The notes: a model not told the origin generated them from the letters alone. Positions 42,401-53,732 are shown, counted from the first letter of the stretch. The stretch: 64,000 nt of DNA from Eutreptiella sp. 'Long Island Sound 2002' (GCA_964036045.1 OZ038379.1:81746562-81810561), one strand, 5' to 3'. Program-made: numbers and translations.

Positions 42401-44927
42401 GTGCCAACCTTTGATCCCGTAAACTCATCAGGTGATGGGCCTGCAACTGATTGCAGCATGGCTTCCTCATCTTCATCCACAACGGATCCGGACGGTTCTA
42501 TCTCATCGCCTCTCTCCCACATGTGCTGAATGGCTTGCGTTGACTGGCTTGCCAAGGTTTCACGTGCATAATTCAAAGCACGTCTAACGGCCCCAGCTTG
42601 CCCTGCCTTTTGCTTATCCTCCTTAGCGCCTGCTTCGCCTCCCATTTGCCCCGCCCGCTGCTTGTCCTCATTAGGGCTAGCGTGCCCCGCCCGCTGCTTG
42701 TCCTCTCGGGATGCCACCACACCACCCGCTTGCCCCGCCCGTTGCTTCTTCTCCTTGGAGCTTGCTTGCCCTGCCCGCTGCTTGTCCTCCCGGGATGCCA
42801 CCACACCACCCGCTTGCCCCGCCCGTTGCTTCTTCTCCTTGGAGCCCGCTTGCCCTGCCCGTTGCTTGTCCTCCTTGGAGCCCGCTTGCCCTGCCCGCTG
42901 CTTGTCCTCTCGGGATGCCACCACACCACCCGCTTGCCCCGCCCGTTGCTTCTTCTCCTTGGAACCCGCTTGCCCGGCCCGCTGTTTGTCCTCTCGGGAT
43001 GCCACCACACCACCCACTTTCCCTGCGCGCTTTTTGTCCTCCTTACATTGTGATGCGTTATAGGTGGAGCAAACAAAGCCTCGACTCTTCATCGTGTTGT
43101 ATGTACGATCAAAATTGGTGGTACAACCCCAACATTGCCAACGCATCACACAAATTGAGGAAATGAGGGAGTCGTCTACATGCACGACATTGTCCACAAG
43201 CACCCCCAACCAATCACATCCATATTCGGCCGCAAGTTGATTGCAATGCAACGTGCTGACGGATGGGTGACCGTCTTTTGCTTTCACATTACCCTCTTTC
43301 CCTTGCGGTGGAGATTCTTTTGAACACTTGTGCTTTCCCGGACCAAACTTCTTCATGTTATCAAACCGTACATGCTTGGATTCTCCACAAGATGCGCAAG
43401 TCCACCGCATCACCGCCTTGGCCTTCATGTCTTGGTTGTCTTGGCGTACCCACTTCCATCCCCATAGGCGAGCCACATCATGACAATCTTTGTCGGTCAG
43501 TGAAGGCGTAGGCATGTGTCCAAATAAAAAAATCCACACCAAAGGATGGTGACAAAAATAGCAACTAAGCGTCCATAAAGAAACACAAATAGGGAACTAA
43601 CCAGAGCATGGTCAAACATCATAGGTGTTCCTCGCTGGGAAAGTAAAATGGCTTGATTGCAGTGAGAAAGCCTACACGGCAACCAAGGTACCCACATAAC
43701 AAGCACGTTTTGATGCCATGAGAAAGCCTACATGGCAACAAAGGCACATATGGATTGACCGGTGTTGCGAGCTGCTTGCTCCTACCCGTTATTCACCCCA
43801 AATGAACCACGGGAAGACACAGCGGTGCGGAAGATGCCTTCTTCATCACTCATTTGCAACCATTTGATTGTCTAATCGTTGTGCAAGAACACGGCGACCA
43901 AGGTACCCACATAACAAGCACGTTTTGATGCCATGAGAAAGCCTACATGGCAACAAAGGCACATATGGAGCAAGTGCACTCATCAAACGAACACTTGTGT
44001 TCCCTCATCGGACAAAGTCAATATTAGTTTGGTTGCCGTGAGAAAGCCTACACGGCAACCAAGGAACGTACATAACAATCCGCTTGGATGCCATGAGAAA
44101 GCCTACATCGCAACAAAGGCACATATGGATTGACGGGTGTTGCGAGCTGCTTGCTCCTACCGTGTGCGCTCTTGACCACTAACTCAAAAATGCTCATTAT
44201 TCACCCCAAATGGACCACGGGAAGACACCGCGGTGCGCTAGATGCCTTCTTCATCACTCATTTGCAATCATTTGATTGTCCAATCGTTGTGCAAGAACAA
44301 CAGCGAGCTGCTTGCTCCTACCCGTTATTCACCCCAAATGAACCACGGGAAGACACAGCGGTGCGGAAGATGCCTACTGGACAAACCAACCATCGACCTG
44401 AGTTTTCAGGACAATTGTCCGAAAAACAGCCCAAAAACGGAAATTTTCGGACACTAAATCGGCCGTAAAACGGGCTACACCGCAAGAAACGGCACAAAAC
44501 CTGTTTCCCGTGATGCGCGTTTGCTTCCCGGTCGTTTCGAGCTACTTGCATGCCGGTTTTGAGCCACAAGGTAGCGGCTACTGGACAAACCAACGATCGT
44601 CGTGAAACTTCAGGACGATTGTCCTGAAAACAGCCGAAAACAGCCCAAAAACGGCCATTTTTGGACGCCAAATCGGCCGTAGAACCGGCTAGACGGCTCG
44701 AAAGGCAACGAAATTTGTTTGTGGTGATGCGCCTTGGCTCCCCGGTCGTTTTGACGTACTTGGATGCCGGTTTTGAGCCGCGGTGTGGTGTCAAGGACTT
44801 TTTGAGCGCCTGCTTGCTGCTTGCTGCTGCTTGCTGCTTGCTGCTTGCTGCTTGCTAAAACGTGTTGCTCACCCTTGGCCCCTAAAAGGTGGTGTAAAAC
44901 CTCGACAGGGTAAACCCAGCTCGGTAA
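39492..44927 (-). mobile_element. Deletion derivative of the Helitron, 5.4 kb
   Basis: Same ends as the other units (TCAAGACCCG, one substitution, at 39,492; CTCGGTAA to 44,927). Contains the conserved 3' region (39,532-40,110), two to three diverged satellite units (40,130-40,330), unique filler with further GAAAGCC hairpins (40,420-40,445, 40,927-40,950), the N-terminal coding region only (41,082-43,515), the 5' leader with hairpins (43,660-44,115) and the terminal module. Rep and helicase are missing. Confidence 0.75.
41082..43515 (-). pseudogene. Helitron N-terminal ORF, second copy, truncated
   Basis: ATG at 43,515. Closely similar to 31,866-34,208 throughout; differs mainly in the number and order of KQRAGQ/GGVVASRED repeats (about 42,590-43,060), which include an extra AKEDKQKAGQ-type unit and more SKEKKQRAGQ units. 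It keeps the correct frame through RFAEARDFCLL. Homology stops at 41,082; beyond it the frame runs into CGAGCTGCTTGCTCCTACCG, a sequence otherwise found in the 5' leader (44,148 and 34,768). So the deletion joined the coding region to a leader-type segment, probably at a short GTTGC homology. Confidence 0.75.
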
Positions 44928-46100
44928 TCATACACCCTATGTTGCACAACACCAAGGGCAGTGCATCTCGGTTGCTTGGTGTCATCGGGTGCAGACTCCC
45001 GCCTCAGGCGCAACATGAGTTGCTGCAGGTTATAGCCCATGTGGCAAGAAGGTGCAACCCTGGATCCCTACCACCTGATAGCCGGGAACACATGCGTTTG
45101 GTGAGGAGTCGTTTCCTGGCTGGGATCAACGTAACAGTCTGTGCGGCTTGGACAGCAATGGGCAGACTGGCAGGTGGCATGGCTCTGCCTCTGCCCTTTC
45201 ACTCACTCGTTTTGGCGTATTGCCGCATGGTGCACCTTTGTTATGTTTGCGGAGAGTTGTCCACTTGTTCATGGCGTGCTATGGGCTTGGTGTGCACATA
45301 CATTGCGCACATGATCCCTGAATTCGCCGAAGAGGGCTGCACTGCAACTCTGTATATGCAAGGCTGGAGCCACACATTGTTCAACTCTCGCACCCCCATG
45401 TTGTTCTCGGATGACGTAGGGGAGAGGGACTTAAGGGTTGCAAAAAGGTATGCGCTTGTTGCTAGTACACACCAGGATGCCACTATTCCCGAAACCTTGA
45501 AACACGAGTTCTACCAAAAGTTCGTGCGTAAGACGCAAAAAGTTCCCTCTGCCAAAATTTGGGCCCTGTCTTGCATGGTGACTTCCAATGTGTTGTGGCG
45601 CACCATCTTTGTACCTTTGTTACACCATCTCTTTGAATTGCAGGAAGCAGGTGGCTATACTATATCAATGCACAGAGACACCCGCTCAGTGAAGTGCATT
45701 TTCGTAGGTGCCGAAGAGGAAATGGATGTGTTTTGCGTGTGTGGGAGTTGTGGCGCAAAACGTGGCATGCGGAGGTGGGTGTCAGCCGAGATGCAAACTA
45801 TCCAAGCTTGGCCCACATTGGGTTTGAAAAGTGCTGCCTAGTGTAACTCATGTGCGGCACGACGAAAGGCTCTGAAAACAGCCAAGGGAAAACGTGCTGC
45901 CAAACCAGCCCCTAACCCTAATCCAAACACTTTCTCCATTCACGTTGTACCTCCATCTGAGGGGGAGGACGGTGCAGCCTCACTTTGGGACCCTGATGTA
46001 CTTACTATGGAGCGACGTGTTCAGCCCGCACAAAAAGCTAAGGTGATGTGAATCCCCGTTGTTGATATTGACATTGAGCACCAAATAGTGGCACGTGGTA

Positions 46101-46144
<44 letters not shown>

Positions 46145-46447
46145 GGCAGCAGCAACAGCAACAACAATATTAGCACCAGCAGTGACTGTAGTAGTGAAGG
46201 CCCCTTTGGCGCCGGCGCAGACAATGGTGGGCAAGATGTATCTGCTGGCTCTATTGTACGTGCCACCGATTCGGATTCGTCCACATCATCAGGCAGCGAC
46301 ACAAGAGCCCCATCGCGAAATAAGAAGTGTCACTGTGTGGCTGTGCATATTGGAAAGGACGTAGTGGATGCGGATGCCATGTCCAGTGATGCATGTCCGG
46401 TACATCTGCTGGGTGAAGGAGAGGACAGCGTTCACACTTCAAGTTAA
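44928..46447 (+). pseudogene. Right part of the split ORF, zinc-finger-like C-terminus
   Basis: Continues the frame of 16,551 once the Helitron array is ignored. First ATG at 44,939. Contains GVIGCRLPPQAQHELLQVIA, a hydrophobic middle (LPFHSLVLAYCRMVHLCYVC), then CVCGSCGAKRGMRRW and, after an in-frame TAG (45,839-45,841), CNSCAARRK; the two Cys pairs look like one zinc-binding module, so the TAG interrupts a domain. A TGA (46,048-46,050) interrupts again before a polyserine run and an acidic/Ser-rich tail to 46,447. Everything is in one frame, which argues for nonsense mutations or readthrough rather than separate genes. Family not recognised; probably itself a transposon gene. Confidence 0.45.
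46105..46143. repeat. (CAG)13 microsatellite
   Basis: Thirteen perfect CAG/AGC triplets followed by interrupted CAGCAACAGCAAC. In the frame of the split gene it encodes polyserine. Confidence 0.95.
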
Positions 46448-47540
46448 GTTATGCTTGCTTTTTTTGCATGTGTCTTTCAATTACCTATGTATAACGGCAT
46501 CTCCTATGGTGCGCAAAAATGTTGGAAACACGCCTAGAAGTTGTAAAAACGGCTCGGAAAAGAGCTCAGAAGTTTTGGTCTCGAGAGCGGCCCGAACAAC
46601 GCAACCAATATCAGTAGCGATATCCTGGGGACTTTCCAGCCAAGATGCCTAGGGGCGCTCTGAAGAAATTTTCCAGGCTATGTTGCTTGCAATTTTCAAA
46701 ATCCACCCTCATGAGTCGGATTAGGTGAGCAAACATGCGTGGCTTTTCCATAAATCCTAAGCAATATGCTCAGCATTTTCCATCCAATTTTTACCTTTCA
46801 TGCTGTGCGTCTCAGCGACATGTGTTGCTCACCCAGGGCAATATTGGGCACTACTGCAGCTGTAAAGTGGCCTTTCATCCGGCCATGCTCAACTTGACGG
46901 CCAGGGTCTACGATCTACGATCTCCACAATAATCTGCCTACCGGTGTAAAAAATTCGTTGAAGACAACAATTTTGTCACGGCCACCTTCTGTGTGATCTT
47001 CTTAGTACAACACTTGTGGATTGGTTTCCGGAGCGCACTCAGGCGGTGGTATGCTGCCGTCGCTCATCTGTTCAGCGGCATTGCTCGGTGTTGCAGCAAG
47101 GGCTTGCTACTTAATCTCTGCCTGCGATGTATGGAATTGCGTGTCCTCCAACCCTGCACGGAATTGGGTAATGGGAGGCCGGGGGGGGGAGGGGCACACG
47201 GCACTCCCTGAGTCGGCCCCGGGATCGGGGGCATGTGATTGGCTATGTGTGGCCATGGTAACCAGGGTAGCCTCCTTAGAAATTGTGTGGAGGCGGCGGA
47301 GTAGCGGGGTGGGGCTTGGGGGGGGCGTAGTGGGGCAAGGGGGGATAGTGCGGGGTTAGGGTCCCCCGCACGTAGAAATTTTTGCATACGGGTTGGTGGG
47401 GGGGGGGGGGGGGGCAAGTGTCGCGGTTGAAAAAAATTTCACATGCAGTGGGATTTTTCTTTCCGCCCTCCCTCTGCCCTAACCGGAGCAACAACCTCCG
47501 GCGCCAGATCCGGTAGCCGGCTCCTCGTGTGACCAATCAA
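46448..47540. other. No gene recognised; G-runs
   Basis: 46,448-47,000 is ordinary AT-balanced sequence with short frames. 47,180-47,420 is very G-rich, including a run of about 17 G near 47,400-47,416. I see no defensible gene. Confidence 0.4.
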
Positions 47541-48388
47541 GACCATGCCACCCATGGCTCGACTAAAGTGCGCACATTCTCGCGATCGACAACACTCCAA
47601 GAATGCATGGTGTGGCACAACTCTCAGATATCCCGCAAGGGCATGCTGGTGTAGAAATTGGGGAGCCCAAACCTACCACGGTCCACTGGAAACCAAAAGA
47701 GCACGCGAGGAACATGGCAAGCCTGCCAAAGGGCTTGCGATGACCCGGTCTAGCGCCCCATGGACCTTTTGCAGGTGCTGCTTGTGGAGGGCTATCAAGT
47801 CGTGGACATATTCCAACACGGACACTACGAAGGAGGGCACCACATGTGCGATCAACAAGTAAGCCACTTGGAAGCCTCGGGGAGCCCTCCTGACCGTCCC
47901 CACCTTGGCCTCGTCTTTGGTGAACACGTCCCGTAGCTGGTCGCCCATGCCAAGTGGCACAAGGATCAGTATCAACATGTCGGTTCGTCAATCGAGGAGC
48001 CCCAAGGGTGTGGGCAACTTTCCTTGCACGTAACGCATGCAGCGGGCGTCAAGCCTCAAGCAGTACACTTTAAGTTTTGCGCACTTGCACGGAGTGTATG
48101 CCACGGCCGTCACCGTACTGCATGACCTAGCGAGCCTCCGTCGGCCCGGCACACTGGAGCCCCCTACGGCGTATGTTCCGATGTTGGACCGTGATGGTCT
48201 TATGGTGGAGGTAAAACTCCACCATGACAGCGGGTTGTTGTGCACCAGCCCTGCCGGTTTTTTCTTGGCCAAGTAGAACCCTTTACACGAAGTAAGTACT
48301 CAGTGCTTGGGCGGCAGGATGTGTCAACGGCCCAGCTATACTTGTACGTGGCTGACGAAGGGATTATGAATCAAACAAGTGTAGTTGT
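47541..48388. other. Possible small coding pieces, strand uncertain
   Basis: GC-rich compared with its surroundings. Minus frame 47,673-47,978 (DQLRDVFTKDEAKVGTVRRA and YLLIAHVVPSFVVSVLEYVH) and plus frame 48,037-48,276 (YTLSFAHLHGVYATAVTVLH) both read as plausible protein, but I recognise neither. May be exons or a diverged transposon. Confidence 0.2.
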
Positions 48389-48410
48389 ACACACACACAC
48401 ACACACACAT

Positions 48411-49017
48411 GGCATAGGTTGGGCAGTGTATCTACCAGGGGTGAGGGTCGGAAAAGGGGCTTGGGGACCCTTCTAGGGACCCCCCCCCCTAGTTTGGGGT
48501 TGCAAAACACCAAAAAAATATGTTCTAGATGTGAATTGGATCGTTATTAGTGGGTATTTGCCCCTACGAAGGGCTCACGGGGGCTAAAAATAGGGCATGA
48601 CATCATTGTTACTAGGATCCTACCCACAGTACTAAAAATAACCACTAAATCCCAAAAATTACCCACACCACCCCTATATACATCCAAAAATATAATGATC
48701 GAAAGTTTGTAACATACTCTCGTCCATTGTGATGTGCAACAAACTACTATTTGGGTTGGAAAAGGCTAGTATAAGGGATTTGGACCACAATCTCACCTAT
48801 TTTTAGTACTATGAATAGGATCCTAGTAACAGTGATGTCATGCCCTATTTTTAGCCCCCGGGAGCCCTTTGTAGGGGCAAATACCCACTAATAACCATCC
48901 AATTCACTTCTAAAACTCTTTTTTTGTGTTTTCCGACCCCAAAACAGGGGGGGTCCCTACACACCTCCCCAAGCCCCTTTTCCGACCCTCACCCCCGGTA
49001 GATTCACTGCCCAACCT

Positions 49018-49022
<5 letters not shown>
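48411..49022. mobile_element. MITE-like long inverted repeat in a microsatellite
   Basis: Arms of about 235 bp (48,411-48,651 and 48,792-49,022) are inverted copies, starting GGCATAGGTTGGGCAGTG and including GAGGGTCGGAAAAGGGGCTT, AGTGGGTATTTGCCCCTAC and CTAAAAATAGGGCATGACAT, with a ~140-bp centre and no ORF. The left end follows (AC)n at 48,389-48,408; the right end runs directly into (AT)n. The element therefore sits inside a dinucleotide repeat, as described for MITE groups that target microsatellites. Confidence 0.7.

Positions 49023-49095
<73 letters not shown>
49023..49095. repeat. (AT)n microsatellite, ~73 bp
   Basis: Uninterrupted AT dinucleotides up to ACATATGTGTATATG. Frames through it are artefacts. 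Confidence 0.95.
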
Positions 49096-49100
<5 letters not shown>

Positions 49101-49444
49101 GTGTATATGTGTACTTCCCGGTCTTCTATTCAGATCCCGCGAGAGCTGGACGAGGGCTTCATTGAACTTAGACGCCCCAAGCTGCCCACCCCGGTAAATC
49201 GGCCCAAAACACCCAAAAAGCGCCATTGCGGCCGGTGAGAAAGTTCATAGCCTGTTTTCAGTCAGTCAGACGCGTACCTCAATTTGACTGCTTGACAGCC
49301 TGTTTTTGTGCTTCTCATATCCACGCACACAAACCCAAGTGACTGCGCGTGGTCAATTTTTACGCTTTAGTGAACAAGTTTTGCTTTGTGCTGCGTTGTC
49401 TTTGACCACCTATGTACCCTTCTCTTAGAATTTCGAAAAGAAAG

Positions 49445-49701
49445 TGTCTAAAACCAGACACTCTTTGAAATTCCACCCCCGTCAAACCCAGTTTTTGAGG
49501 TCGCAGTGTGTGGTTCCAAACAACTTAAACAATTTACACCAATTCGGGGGGGGGGGGGGGGTGGTCACCGGGTGTTTGTTCCCGGTGTCAAACGTCCTCT
49601 GTACACCCCCATAATATGGAGAATTTGTCTGGTTCCAGACATTTTGGTGAAATTCTGTGATTAAGATACACATTTTATTGAACGATGTCTGGTTCCAGAC
49701 A
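49445..49701 (+). repeat. Palindrome cluster 1: TGTCTGGTTCCAGACA, ~60-bp spacing
   Basis: Units at 49,445 (TGTCTAAAACCAGACA), 49,507 (TGTGTGGTTCCAAACA), a degraded one near 49,572, then two perfect copies at 49,626 and 49,686. Distances are 62, about 62, about 57 and 60. A half site follows at 49,714. It ends 85 bp before the ATG at 49,785. A G17 run lies at 49,546-49,562. Confidence 0.8.
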
Positions 49702-49784
49702 CTCTCCACCAATTGTCTGGTCACTGAGCAGGTCTGTTTCGTTGTTGTTCACCGTTTTGTTTAGTTTGGTTTGTTCCACTGTTG

Positions 49785-51936
49785 ATGAGCCGGGTGACGA
49801 GTGCTGCAACAGATCCCTTTGGTCTCCTGCGTGACTTGTTGCGCGGAGCGAAGTATGGTACACCACTGGAGCTTATGGATGCTGCTTTACGCGATGAGGA
49901 ACCAGGTGCAGCCCTGCTTGTGGAGTTCTGCGCACACATGAGGGTCAACATGCGAACCAGACGCAGTATGGCAATGTTGACTAAAGCTCATGGGCAATCA
50001 CCGTGTCCAAGGTGGTATGGAGTGTTTGCACGCCAGGCGTACAGGATGATGCAACTGTGTACAAAGATGGCTCTGCCAGAGGAAAAGGCTGTTGGCTCAA
50101 TGATAAGTGCATCCAGGGGGATGCGGAGACAATTGTCACATGCAGGTCTTGCTGCGGGCCGGTTACCGCGGCAAGACGCGCGCCTTTGGGGCAACAAGCA
50201 CATGCCAGAACAAACGCCATCTGGAGATCAATGGTAGGGAAGCAGGTGGTGGTGCAGTTTGACAACTCGTATCGCAGACGGTAGCGCAGTGACCCGGAGC
50301 GGCCTGATTGCTCTTTGAACGTCGCTACCACGTCGGTGTTGCATACAACTGCGCTTGCTATGTACCCGGGTTTCCCTACACTTGACAATCTTCTCCAACG
50401 CATCCCGCAAACAGCACAGACCATAGCAGCCAGTTTCCGGGAGTTCCCACGAGCGGTGGACGCTTTGAGGCGAGATCCACCAGAAGCCCAATACGTACGG
50501 GTTCCACTAGATGTGCAACGAGACACCATTCGTTCACTACAATGGTACCCCGTGACGCTAGCCGACCTGGTCTCGAGCTCTAATGAGGACTTGCTCCGCA
50601 TCATTCAACAATGCCTAGCCATTCAGGTTCACACACGCCAGGTCATGCCCCTCCTGATGGATGAAAATATATTCTACAGACTCGCCAAGTTCATGTACAG
50701 TCGGACATACAACCCCTTTAAGTTGGCCGAGCACTATGCCACTCTTCCAATGCTGTACGGCTGCTGGCACCCTTATAAGTATGTGTGTACCATGATCTAC
50801 CATAAGTGCTTCCCCATATTGGGGTACCTTGGGCAGCAAGTGCCCGTGGTAAATGAAGAGATTATGTGCCACCCGAAACTGTTGCACATTGAGAAGCAAT
50901 TTTGTGCCCTAATGTTAGCCACACACAACGTTGAGGACCGCATCGTACACAAGGAGACTTCAATTATGCAATTTCTAGAGGCAGCCCGCAAGCTACCGCT
51001 CGTATGGTTGACTGGACTGAAGAACCTCCTGCACTTCTACATTCCGGGTGCGTTCCTCCTTGGAAACTTAGTTCGTGACTGCAACTCGGATGGTCGACCA
51101 GCAAGGACAGCCCGTACGGCCCGCAAAGTATTGGAGTTGAGTTTGGTATGGATTGTAGCCTTGACAATGGACACGGACTGCAACGTCCCCTACGTATGCA
51201 GCCTTTGTGTCTCCCTTTTGTTGTGGTTACCTTGGAATGACGCCATCCCGCGCCGGTGTTATGCTGCGGAGCCCCTGGAGGCCATGTTGAGTCGTCTCGG
51301 ATCTAGGTGCCGCGCATACCCCCAGATGAAGACTTCTGACCAGGCATTGGACCTGTTTTTGAGCATGGCACCACCAAAGCGAGGGGAAAAGAAGACGCGG
51401 GGGCAGATTTGCAGTGGACTGGTTGCGATTATGTCGTCAGGGCTACGCAGGTTCCTGTTGGCCATTACAACGAACCGCATGCTCCATGTTGAGTGGACAG
51501 GGGAAAGAAGGCAGCATTTACCGCTGTACCTGAGTACTTGAAATTCCCAACGCAACCACTGGACAACGGCAATGTGGCCCTGTGCTGGAGACTGTTGACT
51601 AGATCACTCTCCACATTGGCGCATGTAGCGCGTTCGCCCACCGATGAGGTCTTAAGGTTGTTGAGAACCATTTTTACCAGGCAGAGACCCCCGCGATCAT
51701 GCAGGCCGAGATGCACAGGCTCAGCGGGTGCGCGATGCAGCAATTGCAGGAGCTGATGATGACCATCAGGCACCGTAAGCCGTAGTTGTCTCGAATTCAA
51801 GTTCACACCGGTCTGTGGGGGATTTGATGGTGGACGTGGACGCACAGGATGATGAACCACCACCCGTTGTCTTACTGCAAGAAATGGAGGAGTATGAGGT
51901 TGTGAGTCTGGAGGATGATCCGATGGACTGCTGACT
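49785..51936 (+). pseudogene. Large unrecognised gene with frame breaks
   Basis: Starts at ATG 49,785 (SRVTSAATDPFGLLRDLLRG). After one frame change it continues through QVVVQFDNSYRRR, an in-frame TAG (50,282-50,284) and the long frame to 51,541: MYPGFPTLDNLLQRIPQTAQ, FYRLAKFMYSRTYNPFKLAE, PVVNEEIMCHPKLLHIEKQF, LPLVWLTGLKNLLHFYIPGA. Further coding follows in shifted frames: EYLKFPTQPLDNGNVALCWR (to 51,675), IMQAEMHRLSGCAMQQLQEL (to 51,780) and an acidic tail DAQDDEPPPVVLLQEMEEYE ending at TGA about 51,934. Each of the last three shifts is repaired by one extra base in a G4, T5 or CC run. No family recognised; size (about 700 codons) and surroundings suggest a mobile-element or viral-type gene. 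Confidence 0.4.
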
Positions 51937-52069
51937 CCCCACCCACGTGGCCAGGATGCGTCAAAGGTGTGTGTCTGGAACCTGTATCTCCGCAAAACCA
52001 CAACATGCGACCTTGACCAACCGAATACGCGGTTCAAAAAGCCAGCAGAATAGACACTGCATGCATGTG

Positions 52070-52445
52070 TGTCTGAAACCAGACACCAACTGTTTGTGCC
52101 CCATCCAGTGCCCAGAAAAGTACATACCCGTCTGAAACCAGACAATTAATGGTTTTGCACCCATGTCATATTCTCAAGTCAAGCTGTTGTGTCTGGAACC
52201 AGATAGATTGTGTTTTGTGCCCTCCATTGTCTTCAAGGTCATGTGGTTTGTTTCTGGAAACGCTAGAATCACATTGGGTAGCCAACTAAGTCGGAATGAT
52301 ACTGCATATGTGTCTAGAAACAGACAGTGACTATTTATGCCCTGTCAATTGCCAGAACATTACATGCTTGTCTGGAACCAGACAATAAATTTTTTCGCAC
52401 CGGTTGCACACTCCAAAAGCAAACTGTTGTGTCTGGAACCAGACA
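52070..52445 (-). repeat. Palindrome cluster 2: TGTCTGGAACCAGACA, ~60-bp spacing
   Basis: Seven units, in the opposite orientation to cluster 1 (GGAACC centre): 52,070, 52,130, 52,190, a degraded one near 52,240, then 52,311, 52,369 and 52,430. The set is a ~240-bp tandem duplication of three to four palindromes. Spacers between palindromes are about 44 bp and also conserved in part (GTTTTGTGCCC, TACATGCTTG). Lies between the stop near 51,934 and the next ORF. Confidence 0.85.
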
Positions 52446-52568
52446 CACTGTGTTTTTTTACACCCCTTCGTATTGAACATGATGTTGTTTGAGTGTGGAA
52501 ACGGTATGCTCACGTCCGCAAACTCAATTGATTGACCCTCAATTGATCTGGCATCCCAATTCAGTGCC

Positions 52569-53013
52569 GTGGACGATGCCCCATCCAAGTTCAAGCGGAA
52601 AAGTGGTGACACACCGAAGGGAAAAGATGGTCAACTGAGAGTTGGTGACCATACCGAAGACGAGGAGGTCCTGTTGCCCCTCAGCAGACTGCAATGGGAC
52701 AAAAAAACGAAGCATTGTCAAATTAGAGTGCTGGATGAAGATCTTGTCTAGGGCAAGATGACAGAGCTACGCAGGAATCCGCCAGGTGCAGCAAAAATCC
52801 GAATCATAGTGTGGCGTGACGCAGTGGGGCAGTACTGGATCTTATCGGGGCAGCATATCGCCGAGGCCTGTCGACGAATCGCAAGGGAGTATATGAATGC
52901 CCATTTGGAACCGCCAACATGGTCAGTGCAATTTTTTGCTCAAGTGGTTCGTACGGATGTCACTTTGCACATACAGGAGTCAATCGCAAGCATGTCACAT
53001 GTATATCGACTGT
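52569..53013 (+). CDS. ParB/Srx-like fold ORF (tentative), split by TAG
   Basis: Open from about 52,560 (an acceptor-like CCCAATTCAG precedes), through a basic segment (SKFKRKSGDTPKGKDG), an in-frame TAG at 52,749-52,751, then RIIVWRDAVGQYWILSGQHI followed by AEACRRIAREYMNAHLEPP, to TGA at 53,011-53,013. The YWILSGQHIAEACRRIA segment resembles the D/S-G-x-H-R-x-x-A block of ParB/sulfiredoxin-like nuclease domains. This is inference from one motif; a profile search is needed. The TAG separates two halves in the same frame. Confidence 0.35.
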
Positions 53014-53177
53014 GACAGTGCACTGTGACACTGCATGCTACCTTCCCACACCAGGGAAATACCCCCCCCCCCCCCTGTGACGTCCATCATGACCTGCCCG
53101 TTGTCCTGCGTGGTAGGCCGCTTCGTTTTTTGGAGGTGGGGGGTTAACTGATGTGACCACCCGTCGTATCACAGGCT

Positions 53178-53390
53178 GTGCAGTCCGCCACGACCCTACC
53201 AAAGCTGTCTACACGGATGGAGCTCCTGCGTGTTGAGCTGGACCGCGATGAACCGGAGGAGAAATCCATACGAGAACACCTGGGAGTGCTGTACGTGAAG
53301 GTTGGCTATACATTGAAGGAGGGGACACTGGTATGCCTGGGCCTACACAGGGTGGCAGTACGGGAACTATGTGGTGGTAGCCAATTTTCG
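53178..53390 (+). CDS. Exon-like ORF, unrecognised
   Basis: Reads LPKLSTRMELLRVELDRDEP, EEKSIREHLGVLYVKVGYTL, LVCLGLHRVAVRELCGG. Charged helical character, preceded by a possible acceptor (TATCACAG, 53,168-53,175). Probably part of the same gene as 52,569-53,013. The frame then runs into palindrome cluster 3. Confidence 0.35.
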
Positions 53391-53416
53391 AATGACAAGT
53401 CTGTTGAGCGGAATGT

Positions 53417-53732
53417 TGTCTGGTTCCAGACACAAGAGTACCTGATCTCCGTTTCATGGGTGTCAAAAATTAGGTGTTGTCTGGTACCAAACACAACAAG
53501 AAGAATTCTCCTTTGACAAGCCGCATTAGTGAGTTGTTGTCTGGTTCCAGACATGGAGGTCTAGGCACACACCTTGACGAGGCTAAGAAGGTTGTGTCTG
53601 GTTCTAGACGCAAACGGGACACGGTCTGGTGTGCGAATGATCGAATTGCGCTAAATGTCTGGTACCAGACGCAACAGAACGTAAGTGAAGTCTGGTGATG
53701 GTAGAAATACATCAGGTGTCTGGTTCCACACA
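53417..53732 (+). repeat. Palindrome cluster 3: TGTCTGGTTCCAGACA, ~60-bp spacing
   Basis: Six units at 53,417 (perfect), 53,478, 53,538 (perfect), 53,595, 53,656 and 53,717, giving distances of 61, 60, 57, 61 and 61 bp. An extra half site lies at about 53,686. Orientation as cluster 1. Substitutions fall in both arms. It separates two coding-looking blocks on the plus strand, so it may lie in an intron. Confidence 0.9.

Noticed and set aside
48926-49226. Frames through the (AT)n tract (poly Ile-Tyr)
   Set aside because: Microsatellite translation artefact on both strands.
49445-53732. CRISPR-like arrays
   Set aside because: Repeats are only 16 bp, perfectly palindromic and variable, spacers are partly related to each other, orientation flips between clusters, no cas genes are present, and the context is eukaryotic.
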